Under the pieces are notes generated by a model. It worked only from the letters and a program-made list of their open reading frames with translations, had not been told where the DNA came from and ran no database searches. This document shows, one piece after another, positions 9,140 to 18,238 of a stretch of 64,000 bases of DNA. The number at the start of each line of letters is the position of its first letter. Positions within the stretch are counted from its first letter, which is position 1. The stretch spans positions 2,356,001 through 2,420,000 of the forward strand of contig NZ_JAMJWC010000001.1 in the NCBI RefSeq assembly GCF_023554555.1, in the 5' to 3' direction. The DNA comes from Sphingobacterium sp. lm-10 (GTDB lineage Bacteria; Bacteroidota; Bacteroidia; Sphingobacteriales; Sphingobacteriaceae). Position numbers and translations under genes: made by a program.

Positions 9140-9170
9140 TTGTTTAGAATGATTTTAAATAGTATGTTTG
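9140..9170 (+). promoter_or_regulatory. Promoter of secreted protein gene with embedded operator
   Basis: TTG (9140-9142), 20 bp, TATGTTTG (9163-9170): a full Bacteroidota promoter. Almost the whole spacer is a 17-bp palindrome listed separately at 9143-9159, so a repressor bound there would block RNA polymerase. Confidence 0.7.
9143..9159. promoter_or_regulatory. Fur-like operator, site 1
   Basis: TTTAGAATGATTTTAAA is an inverted repeat with 7 of 8 arm positions paired around one central base. It is related to the sites at 18138, 26749, 26824 and, weakly, 52015. It fills the gap between the -33 and -7 elements. Recognition by Fur is inferred from its AT-rich palindromic form and from the iron-uptake genes next to the other copies. 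Confidence 0.6.
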
Positions 9171-9198
9171 TAGGAAGAAACTTATAAAAACAGCTACA

Positions 9199-9972
9199 AT
9201 GAAATTCAGCAAACAAATTGTTCTTTTGGCTTGCGGACTTACGCTTACCGCAGCGACGGCATTCGCACATGGTGAAGATCACGACAAGTCTCCAACAAAT
9301 GAAACAACAGGTATCGCGGATAAAAAAGCGAAAGACGTAGGCACCTTTACCGCGGAAGGAAAAACGCATAGCACTAAATTCGTTCGAGTACTTTATGCCG
9401 CAGAAGGTTCTGAAATCGAAGGACAAAGCAACGACATTACGCCAGTAGTTTACGAAAGTACTGATCCTAAAGGAAATGCCGTGAAAGTACGTCGTTTCCA
9501 AATTACGGCAAAAAATACCGGTTATGATGAGGTGCAAACAGATCAATCTGAGGATTACAAACTAAAGTCTGTCAAAGAAGGTATCAAGCTATATATAGAA
9601 GTCCCTGTTGCTGCTGACGGCACGCTAGATCTAAAGAAAGCTTACGTAGGAAATGCCGCGTACAACTTTGGTACACACGCGACGCGCCATGCCCTGACGC
9701 CTGAAACCAGCTCGGATTTTAAAGTTAAAATCAAACGTCTGGATCTACCAAAGTTTGATACAAGCAACAAACCTGGTGATAAAGGATTAATCTACAATCA
9801 GGGCTTTATCGAATTAGCATTCAAAGCGAAGGCAAAACACTTGGATTCCGACCAGATCAGTGATTTTACGGTAGACATCAAAGGCCCTATCTCTATTACG
9901 CATGTGCGTGGAAAAGAACGGGAAGAAGCCGCTGTGGTGATTAATCCAGCGTTAGTTTCCAAAAATTTGTAG
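9199..9972 (+). CDS. Secreted protein of unknown function, probably iron-regulated
   Basis: A 257-residue protein with a clear signal peptide (about residues 1-24, cleavage after ATAFA) that exposes a His/Asp/Glu-rich start, HGEDHDKS. The rest is soluble, lysine-rich and probably strand-rich, without membrane segments. I do not recognise the family. The His-acid cluster at the new N terminus could bind metal. Its promoter carries a palindrome like those at the TonB receptor genes, which is the best clue to a role in iron or metal response. A strong terminator follows, so it is a single-gene unit. Confidence 0.75.
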   Translation: MKFSKQIVLLACGLTLTAATAFAHGEDHDKSPTNETTGIADKKAKDVGTFTAEGKTHSTKFVRVLYAAEGSEIEGQSNDITPVVYESTDPKGNAVKVRRFQITAKNTGYDEVQTDQSEDYKLKSVKEGIKLYIEVPVAADGTLDLKKAYVGNAAYNFGTHATRHALTPETSSDFKVKIKRLDLPKFDTSNKPGDKGLIYNQGFIELAFKAKAKHLDSDQISDFTVDIKGPISITHVRGKEREEAAVVINPALVSKNL

Positions 9973-9982
9973 ACTTTACCTA

Positions 9983-10030
9983 ATACATAAGAAAGCCGCT
10001 GTCTAAATAGACAGCGGCTTTCTTATGTAT
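9983..10030. terminator. Bidirectional terminator between secreted protein gene and acs
   Basis: A perfect inverted repeat with two 22-bp arms (9983-10004 and 10009-10030) and a 4-base loop. The GC-rich core AGCCGCTGTCT is flanked by A and T runs on both sides, so it can end transcripts from both strands of this convergent pair. Confidence 0.9.
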
Positions 10031-10036
10031 ATGACG

Positions 10037-11953
10037 TTACTTTTTCAGCGCTTCGGCTCCCTCCACAATTTTGTCTACCACGGAAGGGTCTAGCAAGGTC
10101 GAGGTGTCACCAAAACTGGAGGTATCCCCCTCGGCAATCTTACGCAAAATTCTACGCATGATCTTGCCTGAACGGGTCTTTGGCAAATCGTCGACAAACT
10201 GAATCACATCTGGCTTAGCTATCGCTCCGATCAGGCGTGTCACGGTCTGCAAGATATTCTTTTTCGTACCCTCTTCGTCACCACGACGGTTCGCGATCAC
10301 GTACGCATAGATCCCCTGCCCTTTTACCGGATGTGGATACCCAACAATGGCAGATTCCACTACATCGGAGTGCATATTGATCGCGTTTTCAACTTCTGCC
10401 GTGCCAATACGATGGCCTGACACATTTAGCACATCATCCACACGTCCTGTGATGCGGTAATACCCATCTTTATTGCGATAACATCCATCACCTGTGAAAT
10501 ACATGTCTTCATAGGTGGAGAAATAGGTCTTTTTACATCGCTCATGATCTCCCCATGTAGTACGAAGCATGCCTGGCCATGGAAATTTAATACACAGATT
10601 TCCGGTCACATCGTTCTCTTGAATTTCTTTCCCATTTTCATCCATCAAGCAAGGCTGTACACCCGGGAGTGGCAACATAGCATAGCCTGGGATGGTAGGT
10701 GATACCCCAGCGATCGGCGCGATCAGAATGCCCCCGTTCTCGGTTTGCCACCAGGTATCTGCAATTGGAGCTTTACCTCCACCAATTTTTTCGCTAAACC
10801 AATTCCAGGCTTCTTCATTGATGGGTTCACCCACAGATCCTAATTTTCGGATACTGCTCAGATCTTTATCATCCACATACTCATCTCCAAGCGCCATCAA
10901 TGAGCGAATGGCCGTAGGTGCTGTGTATAGGATATTTACCTTATGCTTTTCTACAATATCCCAAAAACGTCCGGCATCCGGATAGGTCGGTATTCCTTCA
11001 AACATCAATGAAGTAGCCCCTTGTGATAGTGGCCCGTACACGATATAGGAGTGCCCGGTGATCCAGCCGATATCGGCAGTACAGAAATAAACTTCATCCG
11101 GCTGATATTGAAACACGTTGGAGAACGTGTACCCTGTATATACCATATAACCCGCTGTCGTATGTACCACTCCCTTTGGAGTGCCGGTAGAACCGGAGGT
11201 GTACAGGATAAACAAGGGGTCTTCCGAATCCATTTCCTCTGCCGGGAAGGCTAGATTTCCTTGGGTCTCTACTTTAGAGATTTCGTCTTCCCACCATACG
11301 TCGCGTCCTTTAATCATGGATACCGGAGTCCGCGATCTGGTGAGTACAATCACGCGTTCTACCGATTTACATTGCACCAAGGCATCATCCACAATGTTTT
11401 TCAACTCTAATACCTTATTACCTCTAAATCCACCATCGGAAGTAATGACCAGTTTACACGCTGCATCGTTGATCCGATCGGCTATAGATGTCGCCGAAAA
11501 TCCACCAAACACGACTGAATGTATCGCTCCAATACGCGCACAGGCTAAAGTGGCTATGGCCAACTCAGGCACCATAGGTAGGTAAATACATACCCGGTCT
11601 CCTTTTTTGATGTTGTTATTTTTGAGGACGTGCGCAAATTGCTCTACTTTCGCTAACAGCTGCTTATAGGTGAGCACACGATGTGCCTCTTGTGGATCGT
11701 TCGGCTCCCAAATAATAGCCGGCTTGTCGCCATTATTATAGATGTGCCTGTCCAGGCAATTTTCGGTGATATTTAATTTAGCTCCTTCGAACCATCGGAT
11801 ATCTGGCTCCTTAAAGTTCCAGCTGAGCACATTAGACCATTTTCTTTTCCAAAAGAAATGTTCTGCAACCTCTCCCCAGAATGCCTCTGGATCGGAAACA
11901 CTTTTTTCGTAAGCCGTTTGATAGGCTTCAAAGGTATTAATTTGGAAACTCAT
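10037..11953 (-). CDS. acs: Acetyl-CoA synthetase
   Basis: Activates acetate with ATP to acetyl-AMP and then acetyl-CoA, the high-affinity route for acetate assimilation. The protein has the adenylate-forming signature YTSGSTGTPKGVVHT, the TWWQTENGG region of the acetate pocket, DVLNVSGHRIGTAEVE and the C-terminal PKTRSGKIMRR, whose lysine is the usual acetylation site. 638 residues from ATG 11953, normal for the family; the frame also extends to TTG 11962. The gene stands alone and ends at the shared terminator at 9983-10030. Confidence 0.95.
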   Translation of the reverse strand: MSFQINTFEAYQTAYEKSVSDPEAFWGEVAEHFFWKRKWSNVLSWNFKEPDIRWFEGAKLNITENCLDRHIYNNGDKPAIIWEPNDPQEAHRVLTYKQLLAKVEQFAHVLKNNNIKKGDRVCIYLPMVPELAIATLACARIGAIHSVVFGGFSATSIADRINDAACKLVITSDGGFRGNKVLELKNIVDDALVQCKSVERVIVLTRSRTPVSMIKGRDVWWEDEISKVETQGNLAFPAEEMDSEDPLFILYTSGSTGTPKGVVHTTAGYMVYTGYTFSNVFQYQPDEVYFCTADIGWITGHSYIVYGPLSQGATSLMFEGIPTYPDAGRFWDIVEKHKVNILYTAPTAIRSLMALGDEYVDDKDLSSIRKLGSVGEPINEEAWNWFSEKIGGGKAPIADTWWQTENGGILIAPIAGVSPTIPGYAMLPLPGVQPCLMDENGKEIQENDVTGNLCIKFPWPGMLRTTWGDHERCKKTYFSTYEDMYFTGDGCYRNKDGYYRITGRVDDVLNVSGHRIGTAEVENAINMHSDVVESAIVGYPHPVKGQGIYAYVIANRRGDEEGTKKNILQTVTRLIGAIAKPDVIQFVDDLPKTRSGKIMRRILRKIAEGDTSSFGDTSTLLDPSVVDKIVEGAEALKK

Positions 11954-12122
11954 CTCTCTCAAGTATTGTATTAGGTTTATAGACTACGTTGCATTTATTT
12001 TTTCCAGCCAATTCGTTATTTGATTAGCTTAAACACACGCAACTTTAACTAATTTAGCTTTTATATCATCAAAACCCAACTTTTACAAGAATGTTTAAAC
12101 AAGTTTTTTACATCCTGCATTA

Positions 12123-12995
12123 ATGAAGCTTATTATTCACCTATTTCGGATACTGGTATTCTCTAATGGCCTCATTGCGTTAGCCAGTATAACGCAAAGC
12201 ACCTTGACATACTTGATTCTAGATCTCCGAATTAACCCGCTTATACTAATTATTGAGGGATGTTCGACCATAGCCTTGTATAATATGAGTCTGTTTTATG
12301 CCAAACCCGCAAATCCAGCAGCTTCTCGTTTTGCACGTACCAGATGGTTCTTTGGGCATCAGCAAGCAATGGGCATCATTACTGCTTTTGCATGCTTATT
12401 ACTCGCATACAGCCTATTTCACATCCATTGGTACACTGTTTTCTACCTGGGTTTTATAGGTGTACTTAGCCTATTATATAATATCCCATTTCTCCGGCTC
12501 GGAAAGCATACGGGTGGATTGCGGCAGATCCCGGGACTAAAGCTATTTCACATTGCCCTCGTATGGTCTTTAAGTACCGTCGGATTGCCGGTTGTGGAGG
12601 CCTGGGCAGAAGGTATGCCTATCGATTGGACAGCAGCAAACTTCCTCGGCATCATAAAAGTACTATTTCTGATGGTATGCACGCTTCCTTTTGACGTTCG
12701 GGATATCAAACAAGATTCCTACTACAACTTGAAAACTGTGCCGACTATGATCGGTAAACAGAGGTCGATTCAACTGAATTATGTATTGATCGTATGCCAT
12801 ACCGCACTCATTGCGGTAGCTCCCTACGCTTTGCCAATCAAATTTGGCCTGTGGATGACCAACTTGTTTATCTTTTATTTATTGCGGCGGTTTATTTTTG
12901 TGACACAGCAAGAGCATTATCACGCGGTATATTTACTGGACCTGGCACTAATTGTACAATTTGTATGTGTCGCATTGGCGATCTATTTCCAATAG
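12123..12995 (+). CDS. Divergent UbiA-like membrane protein
   Basis: A 290-residue polytopic membrane protein with about eight or nine hydrophobic segments. The second polar loop reads LPFDVRDIKQDSYYNLKTVP, which matches the second aspartate-rich motif (DxRDxxxD) of UbiA prenyltransferases. The first motif, normally NxxxDxxxD, is not present at the expected place; the sequence there is LYNMSLFYAKP. It is therefore either a divergent prenyltransferase or a relative that has lost the activity. It converges with the Fur-like gene, 7 bp away, at the edge of the iron region. Confidence 0.65.
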   Translation: MKLIIHLFRILVFSNGLIALASITQSTLTYLILDLRINPLILIIEGCSTIALYNMSLFYAKPANPAASRFARTRWFFGHQQAMGIITAFACLLLAYSLFHIHWYTVFYLGFIGVLSLLYNIPFLRLGKHTGGLRQIPGLKLFHIALVWSLSTVGLPVVEAWAEGMPIDWTAANFLGIIKVLFLMVCTLPFDVRDIKQDSYYNLKTVPTMIGKQRSIQLNYVLIVCHTALIAVAPYALPIKFGLWMTNLFIFYLLRRFIFVTQQEHYHAVYLLDLALIVQFVCVALAIYFQ

Positions 12996-13002
12996 TTGGG
13001 AC

Positions 13003-13326
13003 TTACAAAAAGAAAGTCTGATCAATACTATAAAATGCTTGATTAATCTCGTCATAAAACTTGTATGCAACACCATTTCGGCATAAGATATTCAAGGTAT
13101 TGTATACCGTTGAGATGCTGATCTTCTTGGTTTTCGAAATTTTTAACCATAGTTGCTCTGCGGTCGTACGCTCGGAATGAGAAAGCAGTTCCTCGATAAC
13201 GATCTTTCGCTGCTTGTTGACGATGAAATGATCATTAACCAGGGTTTGATACACTTGTGTGGTCAACGTTTCCTGGGATGATTCCCTGACATTTTCTTGC
13301 TGTAGATCTGTCTCGATTATTTTCAT
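13003..13326 (-). CDS. Fur-like regulator, DNA-binding domain only
   Basis: A 107-residue protein. Residues about 25-107 align by eye with the winged-helix DNA-binding half of Fur: QRKIVIEELLSHSERTTAEQLW, then KISISTVYNTLNILCRNGVA, then a short wing ending FYSIDQTFFL. The C-terminal dimerisation domain with its His-rich and Cys metal sites is absent; the stop follows the wing directly and nothing downstream in other frames restores it, since the next bases belong to the convergent UbiA-like gene. ATG 13326 is preceded by GGAGGAGCTTG, an unusually good ribosome site. It lies downstream of the iron operon ending at 13469. Confidence 0.75.
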   Translation of the reverse strand: MKIIETDLQQENVRESSQETLTTQVYQTLVNDHFIVNKQRKIVIEELLSHSERTTAEQLWLKISKTKKISISTVYNTLNILCRNGVAYKFYDEINQAFYSIDQTFFL

Positions 13327-13468
13327 CAAGCTCCTCCTATTTTATGGGCTCCTTTACTGTATTAAAGATAACGAATGAATGGCGCAAACAGTATAGCCCG
13401 ATTTTAAATAAACAGAAGATCAGGCCTCAAAAATAGAAACCTAATCTCTGCTTTAGATGCCTGCTAGT

Positions 13469-14401
13469 TTAAAAGCTAATTTGATAAAGCTGTGTTCCCA
13501 CTTCCGATATCATTTTATCTACAGATGTTAGTCCGCCACCAGAGGTGTACCAGACATTTCCACTGAGTTCAATGATTTTATTCGCTTGGTAAGCCTTGCT
13601 ATTTTTAATCTCTTGGCTCAGTAATTCGTCTTTATCCTTCTTTTCACCTCCTACTGCAGAATCTCTGTCAATTAAAAACAAATAATCAGCAGCAGCTTTG
13701 GTGATCAACTGATCATCTTCTTTGAATCGATGGCCGGTATGCGTTGCGTCATTCAGTGGCATGGCTTGTCGGATTCCCAATACATCATGGATAAAGCCAA
13801 ACCGGGATTGCGTACCATATGCCGTATGGCCACCACGCACATGGAGGACAATAATACCTGTTTTTTCATCGGTAGCCGATTTCTCCCGAACAGCATCACG
13901 CTTATTGCGTAATGTCGTCAGCTTTTTTTCCGCCAGATCTTCCCTGCCATAGATAGCCGCTATCTTCTGTACATTTCCTTCAAAAGTAGCCCAATAATCC
14001 TTACTATCTACGCCAAGAAAAAGTGTTGGAGCAATCATTGATAAAGAGTCGTAAGAATCAGACTGCCTGCCAGAAATGATGATTAAATCCGGTGAAAGTG
14101 CCGCGATCGCTTGGATATTCGGGCCTTTAATGCCACCGACTTTCGCATATTTATCCTGTTTAAATTCGGAGAGGTAATCCGGCACGCTGTTGGGCACACC
14201 AGCGACAGGTATGCCAAGCTCATGAAACGTCTCCAACGTTCCCAAGTCAAAAATAACCACTTTAGCGGCTCCGACCGGAACTTCCGTATTGCCCTTGCTG
14301 TGGCTAATCGTAACATTTTTAGGCTTTTGTTGAGCCATCCCGGGTTGAAGCAAGCACAGCAAACCAGCAATTAGAATTAAGGTATTTATCGTGTTTTTCA
14401 T
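13469..14401 (-). CDS. Siderophore ABC transporter binding protein (FatB/YclQ-like), copy 1
   Basis: A 310-residue periplasmic binding protein of the helical-backbone class III type. It has a signal peptide (about residues 1-24) without a lipobox, then VVIFDLGTLETFHELGIPVA, SPDLIIISGRQ, SRFGFIHDVLG and a C-terminal WYTSGGGLTS, all shared with the second copy at 20767-21708. The group YclQ/FatB/CeuE binds catecholate-type ferric siderophores. No permease or ATPase is next to it; it is the last gene of a TonB receptor-DUF4374-binding protein operon (16 bp gap) and may feed the ABC transporter at 21.7-24.4 kb. A free periplasmic rather than lipid-anchored form is unusual beside its lipoprotein paralogue. 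Confidence 0.87.
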   Translation of the reverse strand: MKNTINTLILIAGLLCLLQPGMAQQKPKNVTISHSKGNTEVPVGAAKVVIFDLGTLETFHELGIPVAGVPNSVPDYLSEFKQDKYAKVGGIKGPNIQAIAALSPDLIIISGRQSDSYDSLSMIAPTLFLGVDSKDYWATFEGNVQKIAAIYGREDLAEKKLTTLRNKRDAVREKSATDEKTGIIVLHVRGGHTAYGTQSRFGFIHDVLGIRQAMPLNDATHTGHRFKEDDQLITKAAADYLFLIDRDSAVGGEKKDKDELLSQEIKNSKAYQANKIIELSGNVWYTSGGGLTSVDKMISEVGTQLYQISF

Positions 14402-14417
14402 AGATGTAGGGTATTAT

Positions 14418-15671
14418 TTATTTTGCCAGTTTACCAATAGCCGTGATCTCATCTGCATTCACTACTAATCCTTTACTTGCTTGCCCTGTTGCCGCATCTA
14501 CGATATAAATAGCGGGCTTTTCATTCGTTTCTGAAACAGGGATATATAGTTTCCCTCCTTCAGATATGGGTAAGCCAAATCGTGGATTTCCATTGAAATC
14601 AGGTAATCCTCCAACCCATTGAAAAGACTTCGTCACGACATTTACCAAAGCCAAGGCATTGGGTTGTGCCGGGCCTGTTTGTGCTGTACTACCCGGTCTT
14701 ACGTAAGCCAAGGCAAACCAGTCATCGTGGACATGGTAAACACGTTGGAAAATGAGATTTGCGGCTTGGTCGCGTAGGTTATAGAAATAGTCTGGATCGA
14801 AAGTAGACTGCCCTGATCGGATACGGATCACACCGGCAGGCTTAGTAGAATTAGCATCGTTGGCCGGAGAGAATACATAAACATTGCCCTTACCATCCTC
14901 GGCGATAGATGAATAATACTGAGAGCGGAATCTACCTGATGCATATCCCAAGCGATTATCGCGGTAAATGCGCTTTACATTTAGATCCGCATCCAATGCC
15001 GCTATCCAAACCGAATCTGGGTAGGCCGTTGCTGAAGTACTTAGCTGTCCACTCGCATTTCTAGCTAATCTAGCAGGAACTATCGCCGTTAAAAACTCTT
15101 GGCTTCCAAATGGCACTACGCCAGATAATGTACCGTACTCTCCATTTCCCGTCAGATTGGTGGTGGATTTAGTAACCGTTCTTACCGAGTTGTTATTCTC
15201 TGGGTTGATAAAGTTAAACGTAGAAAATAAGGCATTGGGATTATCTTGCGATTGCACAGATCCAACTATCGTCAACACTTGATTTTGGAAGGGACCGTAC
15301 GTGGTGAATCGAGATATAATCTGAAAATCCGATCCTTTACGGATGATGTTTCCTGTTGGCCCTAGCGTGACGCCGATACCTAATCCCGGATCTCCTTGTT
15401 GGTAGCGTAAACCAATTCCGGTACTTGGGTTCGGAAATACCCAAGCGGTGTAAGGCTCTGTTTCCAAACCTTGTCCCACCACAGAAGCTTCTCCTGCAGT
15501 TACATCGGGTACTGCTAAAAGATAACTACCATTTCCACTATTGGCGGCTACGAAAAACTCGACGTCGTTGGAATCTCTGTCTGAAAGATTGTTATTATCA
15601 GAACATGATGCGGCAAGAATACCGATGGCCGTCCAGGCCAGCATACTTGATTTTGTAAATTTAAGGTTCAT
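14418..15671 (-). CDS. DUF4374 surface lipoprotein, copy 1
   Basis: A 417-residue lipoprotein: signal segment ending in the lipobox AASC at about residues 20-23, followed by S-D-N-N-N. Acidic residues directly after the lipid cysteine resemble the Bacteroidota export signal that sends lipoproteins to the cell surface. The body is strand-rich with repeated short units, consistent with a beta-propeller, as expected for DUF4374. Such proteins commonly accompany TonB receptors, and the XusA/XusB pair of Bacteroides thetaiotaomicron shows that a receptor-associated lipoprotein can capture foreign siderophores. Here it follows a TonB receptor gene by 26 bp. The siderophore-binding role is inferred. 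Confidence 0.78.
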   Translation of the reverse strand: MNLKFTKSSMLAWTAIGILAASCSDNNNLSDRDSNDVEFFVAANSGNGSYLLAVPDVTAGEASVVGQGLETEPYTAWVFPNPSTGIGLRYQQGDPGLGIGVTLGPTGNIIRKGSDFQIISRFTTYGPFQNQVLTIVGSVQSQDNPNALFSTFNFINPENNNSVRTVTKSTTNLTGNGEYGTLSGVVPFGSQEFLTAIVPARLARNASGQLSTSATAYPDSVWIAALDADLNVKRIYRDNRLGYASGRFRSQYYSSIAEDGKGNVYVFSPANDANSTKPAGVIRIRSGQSTFDPDYFYNLRDQAANLIFQRVYHVHDDWFALAYVRPGSTAQTGPAQPNALALVNVVTKSFQWVGGLPDFNGNPRFGLPISEGGKLYIPVSETNEKPAIYIVDAATGQASKGLVVNADEITAIGKLAK

Positions 15672-15697
15672 TTCTATCGATATTATATGTTAATGGA

Positions 15698-18103
15698 TTA
15701 ATTATTTTGTGCAAAGAAGTATCGGACTTTCACATGGAATTGGCGTCCCGGTTTCTGCATACTAAAGTTGTCATACAGCCGCTGATCGGTGATGTTTCTC
15801 GCTTCAAAGGCGATATTATACTTTCCTCCCTGCATAGAATAGGTAGCGGTAAAGTCGTGAGACAGCTGTTTGGCAACGACATCTTTTTCACCGGATGCTC
15901 CCAAACTTTCCCAGCGTAAATAGAAGGGGTGTACATAATTGAGGATATAGCCTAATGTTAGCACATCCCGCTTTTTGAATGGATTGTGTATGAAGTATTC
16001 TATCTCTCCATTTCCAAAAAGGTAAGGCTGGTTCGGCACGCGATCGCCTCGATGTGGATTTGGCTGCGTGGAGGAAGCCGACACAAATGGTTCGCGGTCA
16101 CGAATATCTTGCACAGTGAAAGCACCGCCTATGTGCAGTATCTGCCGGTAGTAGTAACGACCTTCGAAGTTCAATCCGAAATTTTGTACCAATCCATGAT
16201 TCATGTTCATGATCGTACCATACCTAGCGTTTATTTCGCGTCGTATGAAGTCATCTACCTTGCGATACATACCGCTTACATCAAGATAAACAGCGTGGTC
16301 TTCATTGAAGTCTTGTTGGTAGATAAATCCAAGATTCAAATTCATACTTTTTTCTGGACGTAATCCGGCGTTGCCGGTTTCCAAGACCTCATCACCAAAC
16401 AACTCCACATCGGTAGGCATCCGCAATGCCCTTTCGGCGGATGCCTTCACTTGCCAGTGGTTCAAAAAATAAGTTGCTGCTACTCCATAACCGGTATTGT
16501 TCGCTTGCGAGGTGCGTCGCTCATATACCGTACTGCCCGGTACTTCCGACACATTCATAGAGCCAGTTACGCGCTGCAAGTAATGCTTCCCGAATGCAGT
16601 AGCTACAAGTTTGTTATTCCAGTTATATTTATAGGAGACGCCCAGTGTATTTTTCAGATTGCTAGATCGTGTGTCTTCATTGGTTGTTTCGTCGATCACC
16701 CGATTCGGGTCTGCATTACTTCTGCTGTAGGTACTAACGACATTATTTAACGCAACGCTATGTCTGTCCGAAAGGTCATAGGCTAGATTAAGACTCGAAT
16801 TCGCATTTCTATTGTAAAATTCTGCCAGTGTAGCGTTTCCTTCTCCTATCCGGCCTCCATTTAATAGTTGCCGTTCGCCGTACCAATTGTATTGGTAGCG
16901 CGAGGTATCCACATTCTGATTGTAGTTTTTATTATAGTTGGCGGTAAGGCGTATATCCAGGTCATCCAACAAGAAATCACGCTTGGCATAAGTAAGCGCT
17001 GGCATTACGGTATTCCCTCTTCGATGCCTTTCGCCGTAGGCGATTTGCATGAGGTAGGCGTTTTGGATTTCTGCATATTCTTGTCCTACAGTAGCAGATA
17101 ACAAAAACTGATCGGCCCAAGACACATTCATAAAGCCAATTTTACCGATAATCGTTTCGTTGTGGTAAGTATCGTTGAACCGTCTTACCCATACGCTATC
17201 TGCCGAAAAATTATTGTTTTGAATATCCATCACGCGCGTGTAGACTCGGTAATTATTATCCGAATAATTCTGGAATGCATTCAATTGCATGGTAAATCCG
17301 TGTTTATTGGTATATCCAAAATTCACATTGGTACGATGCGTATTAAAGGATCCATAAGAATACGATGCATCCAGAAAGGTTTTATTTCTCGTATTGGTAA
17401 TGATATTTATGGCACCTCCCAAGGCATCGGCTCCGAGTTCTATCGGCACTACTCCCTTATAGATTTCGATACGCTCTGCGAGATTGATGGGGATATTGTT
17501 GAGTTGAAAAGCTGTTCCCATGCCTTCCATTGGTATACCATCCATAAATATTTTGATATGCCTACCGGTAAATCCATTGAGATTAATTGCCGTATTGGAA
17601 CCTAAGCCTCCACTCTGCCTAACCTTTACGCCAGAAGCGCGATTCAAAAGATCCGACAATTCCAAAGAGCTGTTGTGAAAGCGCTTTGCATCCAACGCAG
17701 TCACGTTGAATGGACTTTCCCGCACTTCTTGAATAGCAGACTTGCCTGTTACATGTACATGTTCGATGTCGGAAAGCTTATCGCTAAGCGTCATCGTTAG
17801 ACGGCCATGTTTTGCAGGAATAGGTATTGTCTGATTATAATCCTCAAAACCCATCGCAGACACGCTCACCTTGTACCGACCCGCCGGTAACGGTCCGCTG
17901 GTAAATAAGCCACGTTCATCGGTGTAAAGCTTCTGGCGGCTTCCCTCTATCGTTACTGTTGCGGATGGTATAGGTTGACCCTGAGTATCCAGCACCACAC
18001 CGTGAATATGTCGGTTGGTTTGGGCAGATAATTCTGCAAATGTCGTGCAGACAAATAGTACATAGATAATAAATTTAAGAGGTCTGGTAAGTCGTTGATA
18101 CAT
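15698..18103 (-). CDS. TonB-dependent siderophore receptor, copy 1
   Basis: An 801-residue outer-membrane receptor: signal peptide (about 1-28), a carboxypeptidase-like regulatory domain (about 30-115, IHGVVLDTQGQPIPSATVTI), a plug domain (about 125-235, with SGVKVRQSGGLGSNTAINLN and ELGADALGGAINII) and a 22-strand barrel ending near NN. It imports a substrate with energy from TonB. The substrate is not readable from the sequence, but the operon adds a DUF4374 lipoprotein and a siderophore-binding protein. It is closely related in layout to the receptor at 26870. A full promoter and a Fur-like site lie upstream. Confidence 0.92.
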   Translation of the reverse strand: MYQRLTRPLKFIIYVLFVCTTFAELSAQTNRHIHGVVLDTQGQPIPSATVTIEGSRQKLYTDERGLFTSGPLPAGRYKVSVSAMGFEDYNQTIPIPAKHGRLTMTLSDKLSDIEHVHVTGKSAIQEVRESPFNVTALDAKRFHNSSLELSDLLNRASGVKVRQSGGLGSNTAINLNGFTGRHIKIFMDGIPMEGMGTAFQLNNIPINLAERIEIYKGVVPIELGADALGGAINIITNTRNKTFLDASYSYGSFNTHRTNVNFGYTNKHGFTMQLNAFQNYSDNNYRVYTRVMDIQNNNFSADSVWVRRFNDTYHNETIIGKIGFMNVSWADQFLLSATVGQEYAEIQNAYLMQIAYGERHRRGNTVMPALTYAKRDFLLDDLDIRLTANYNKNYNQNVDTSRYQYNWYGERQLLNGGRIGEGNATLAEFYNRNANSSLNLAYDLSDRHSVALNNVVSTYSRSNADPNRVIDETTNEDTRSSNLKNTLGVSYKYNWNNKLVATAFGKHYLQRVTGSMNVSEVPGSTVYERRTSQANNTGYGVAATYFLNHWQVKASAERALRMPTDVELFGDEVLETGNAGLRPEKSMNLNLGFIYQQDFNEDHAVYLDVSGMYRKVDDFIRREINARYGTIMNMNHGLVQNFGLNFEGRYYYRQILHIGGAFTVQDIRDREPFVSASSTQPNPHRGDRVPNQPYLFGNGEIEYFIHNPFKKRDVLTLGYILNYVHPFYLRWESLGASGEKDVVAKQLSHDFTATYSMQGGKYNIAFEARNITDQRLYDNFSMQKPGRQFHVKVRYFFAQNN

Positions 18104-18137
18104 TTTTTTAAGCGATTTCGTGCTAATCTACTTTTTA

Positions 18138-18154
18138 TTAAGATTTATTCTAAA
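18138..18154. promoter_or_regulatory. Fur-like operator, site 2
   Basis: TTAAGATTTATTCTAAA, an imperfect palindrome with 6 of 8 arm positions paired. It lies just downstream of the predicted transcription start of the TonB receptor operon and also in the upstream region of the divergent AraC gene. A 15-bp stretch (18133-18147) is identical to 26819-26833 upstream of the second receptor. Confidence 0.55.
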
Positions 18155-18167
18155 TAGATTTGTGGCG

Positions 18168-18197
18168 CAAATTTATCCTCTTACAAGTCATAAGCAA
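18168..18197 (-). promoter_or_regulatory. Promoter of TonB receptor 1 operon
   Basis: On the minus strand TTG (18195-18197), 19 bp, TAAATTTG (18168-18175). Transcription should start near 18161, giving a leader of about 60 bases that contains the Fur-like site at 18138-18154. Confidence 0.65.
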
Positions 18198-18238
18198 CGA
18201 TGTAATCAGGAATATTTTAGATGAAAAAGAAGGAATAG

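Noticed and set aside
12996..13326. Fur-like gene as a frameshifted full-length gene
   Set aside because: The bases after its stop belong to the convergent UbiA-like gene; no His-rich or Cys-containing Fur C-terminal half is found in any frame nearby.
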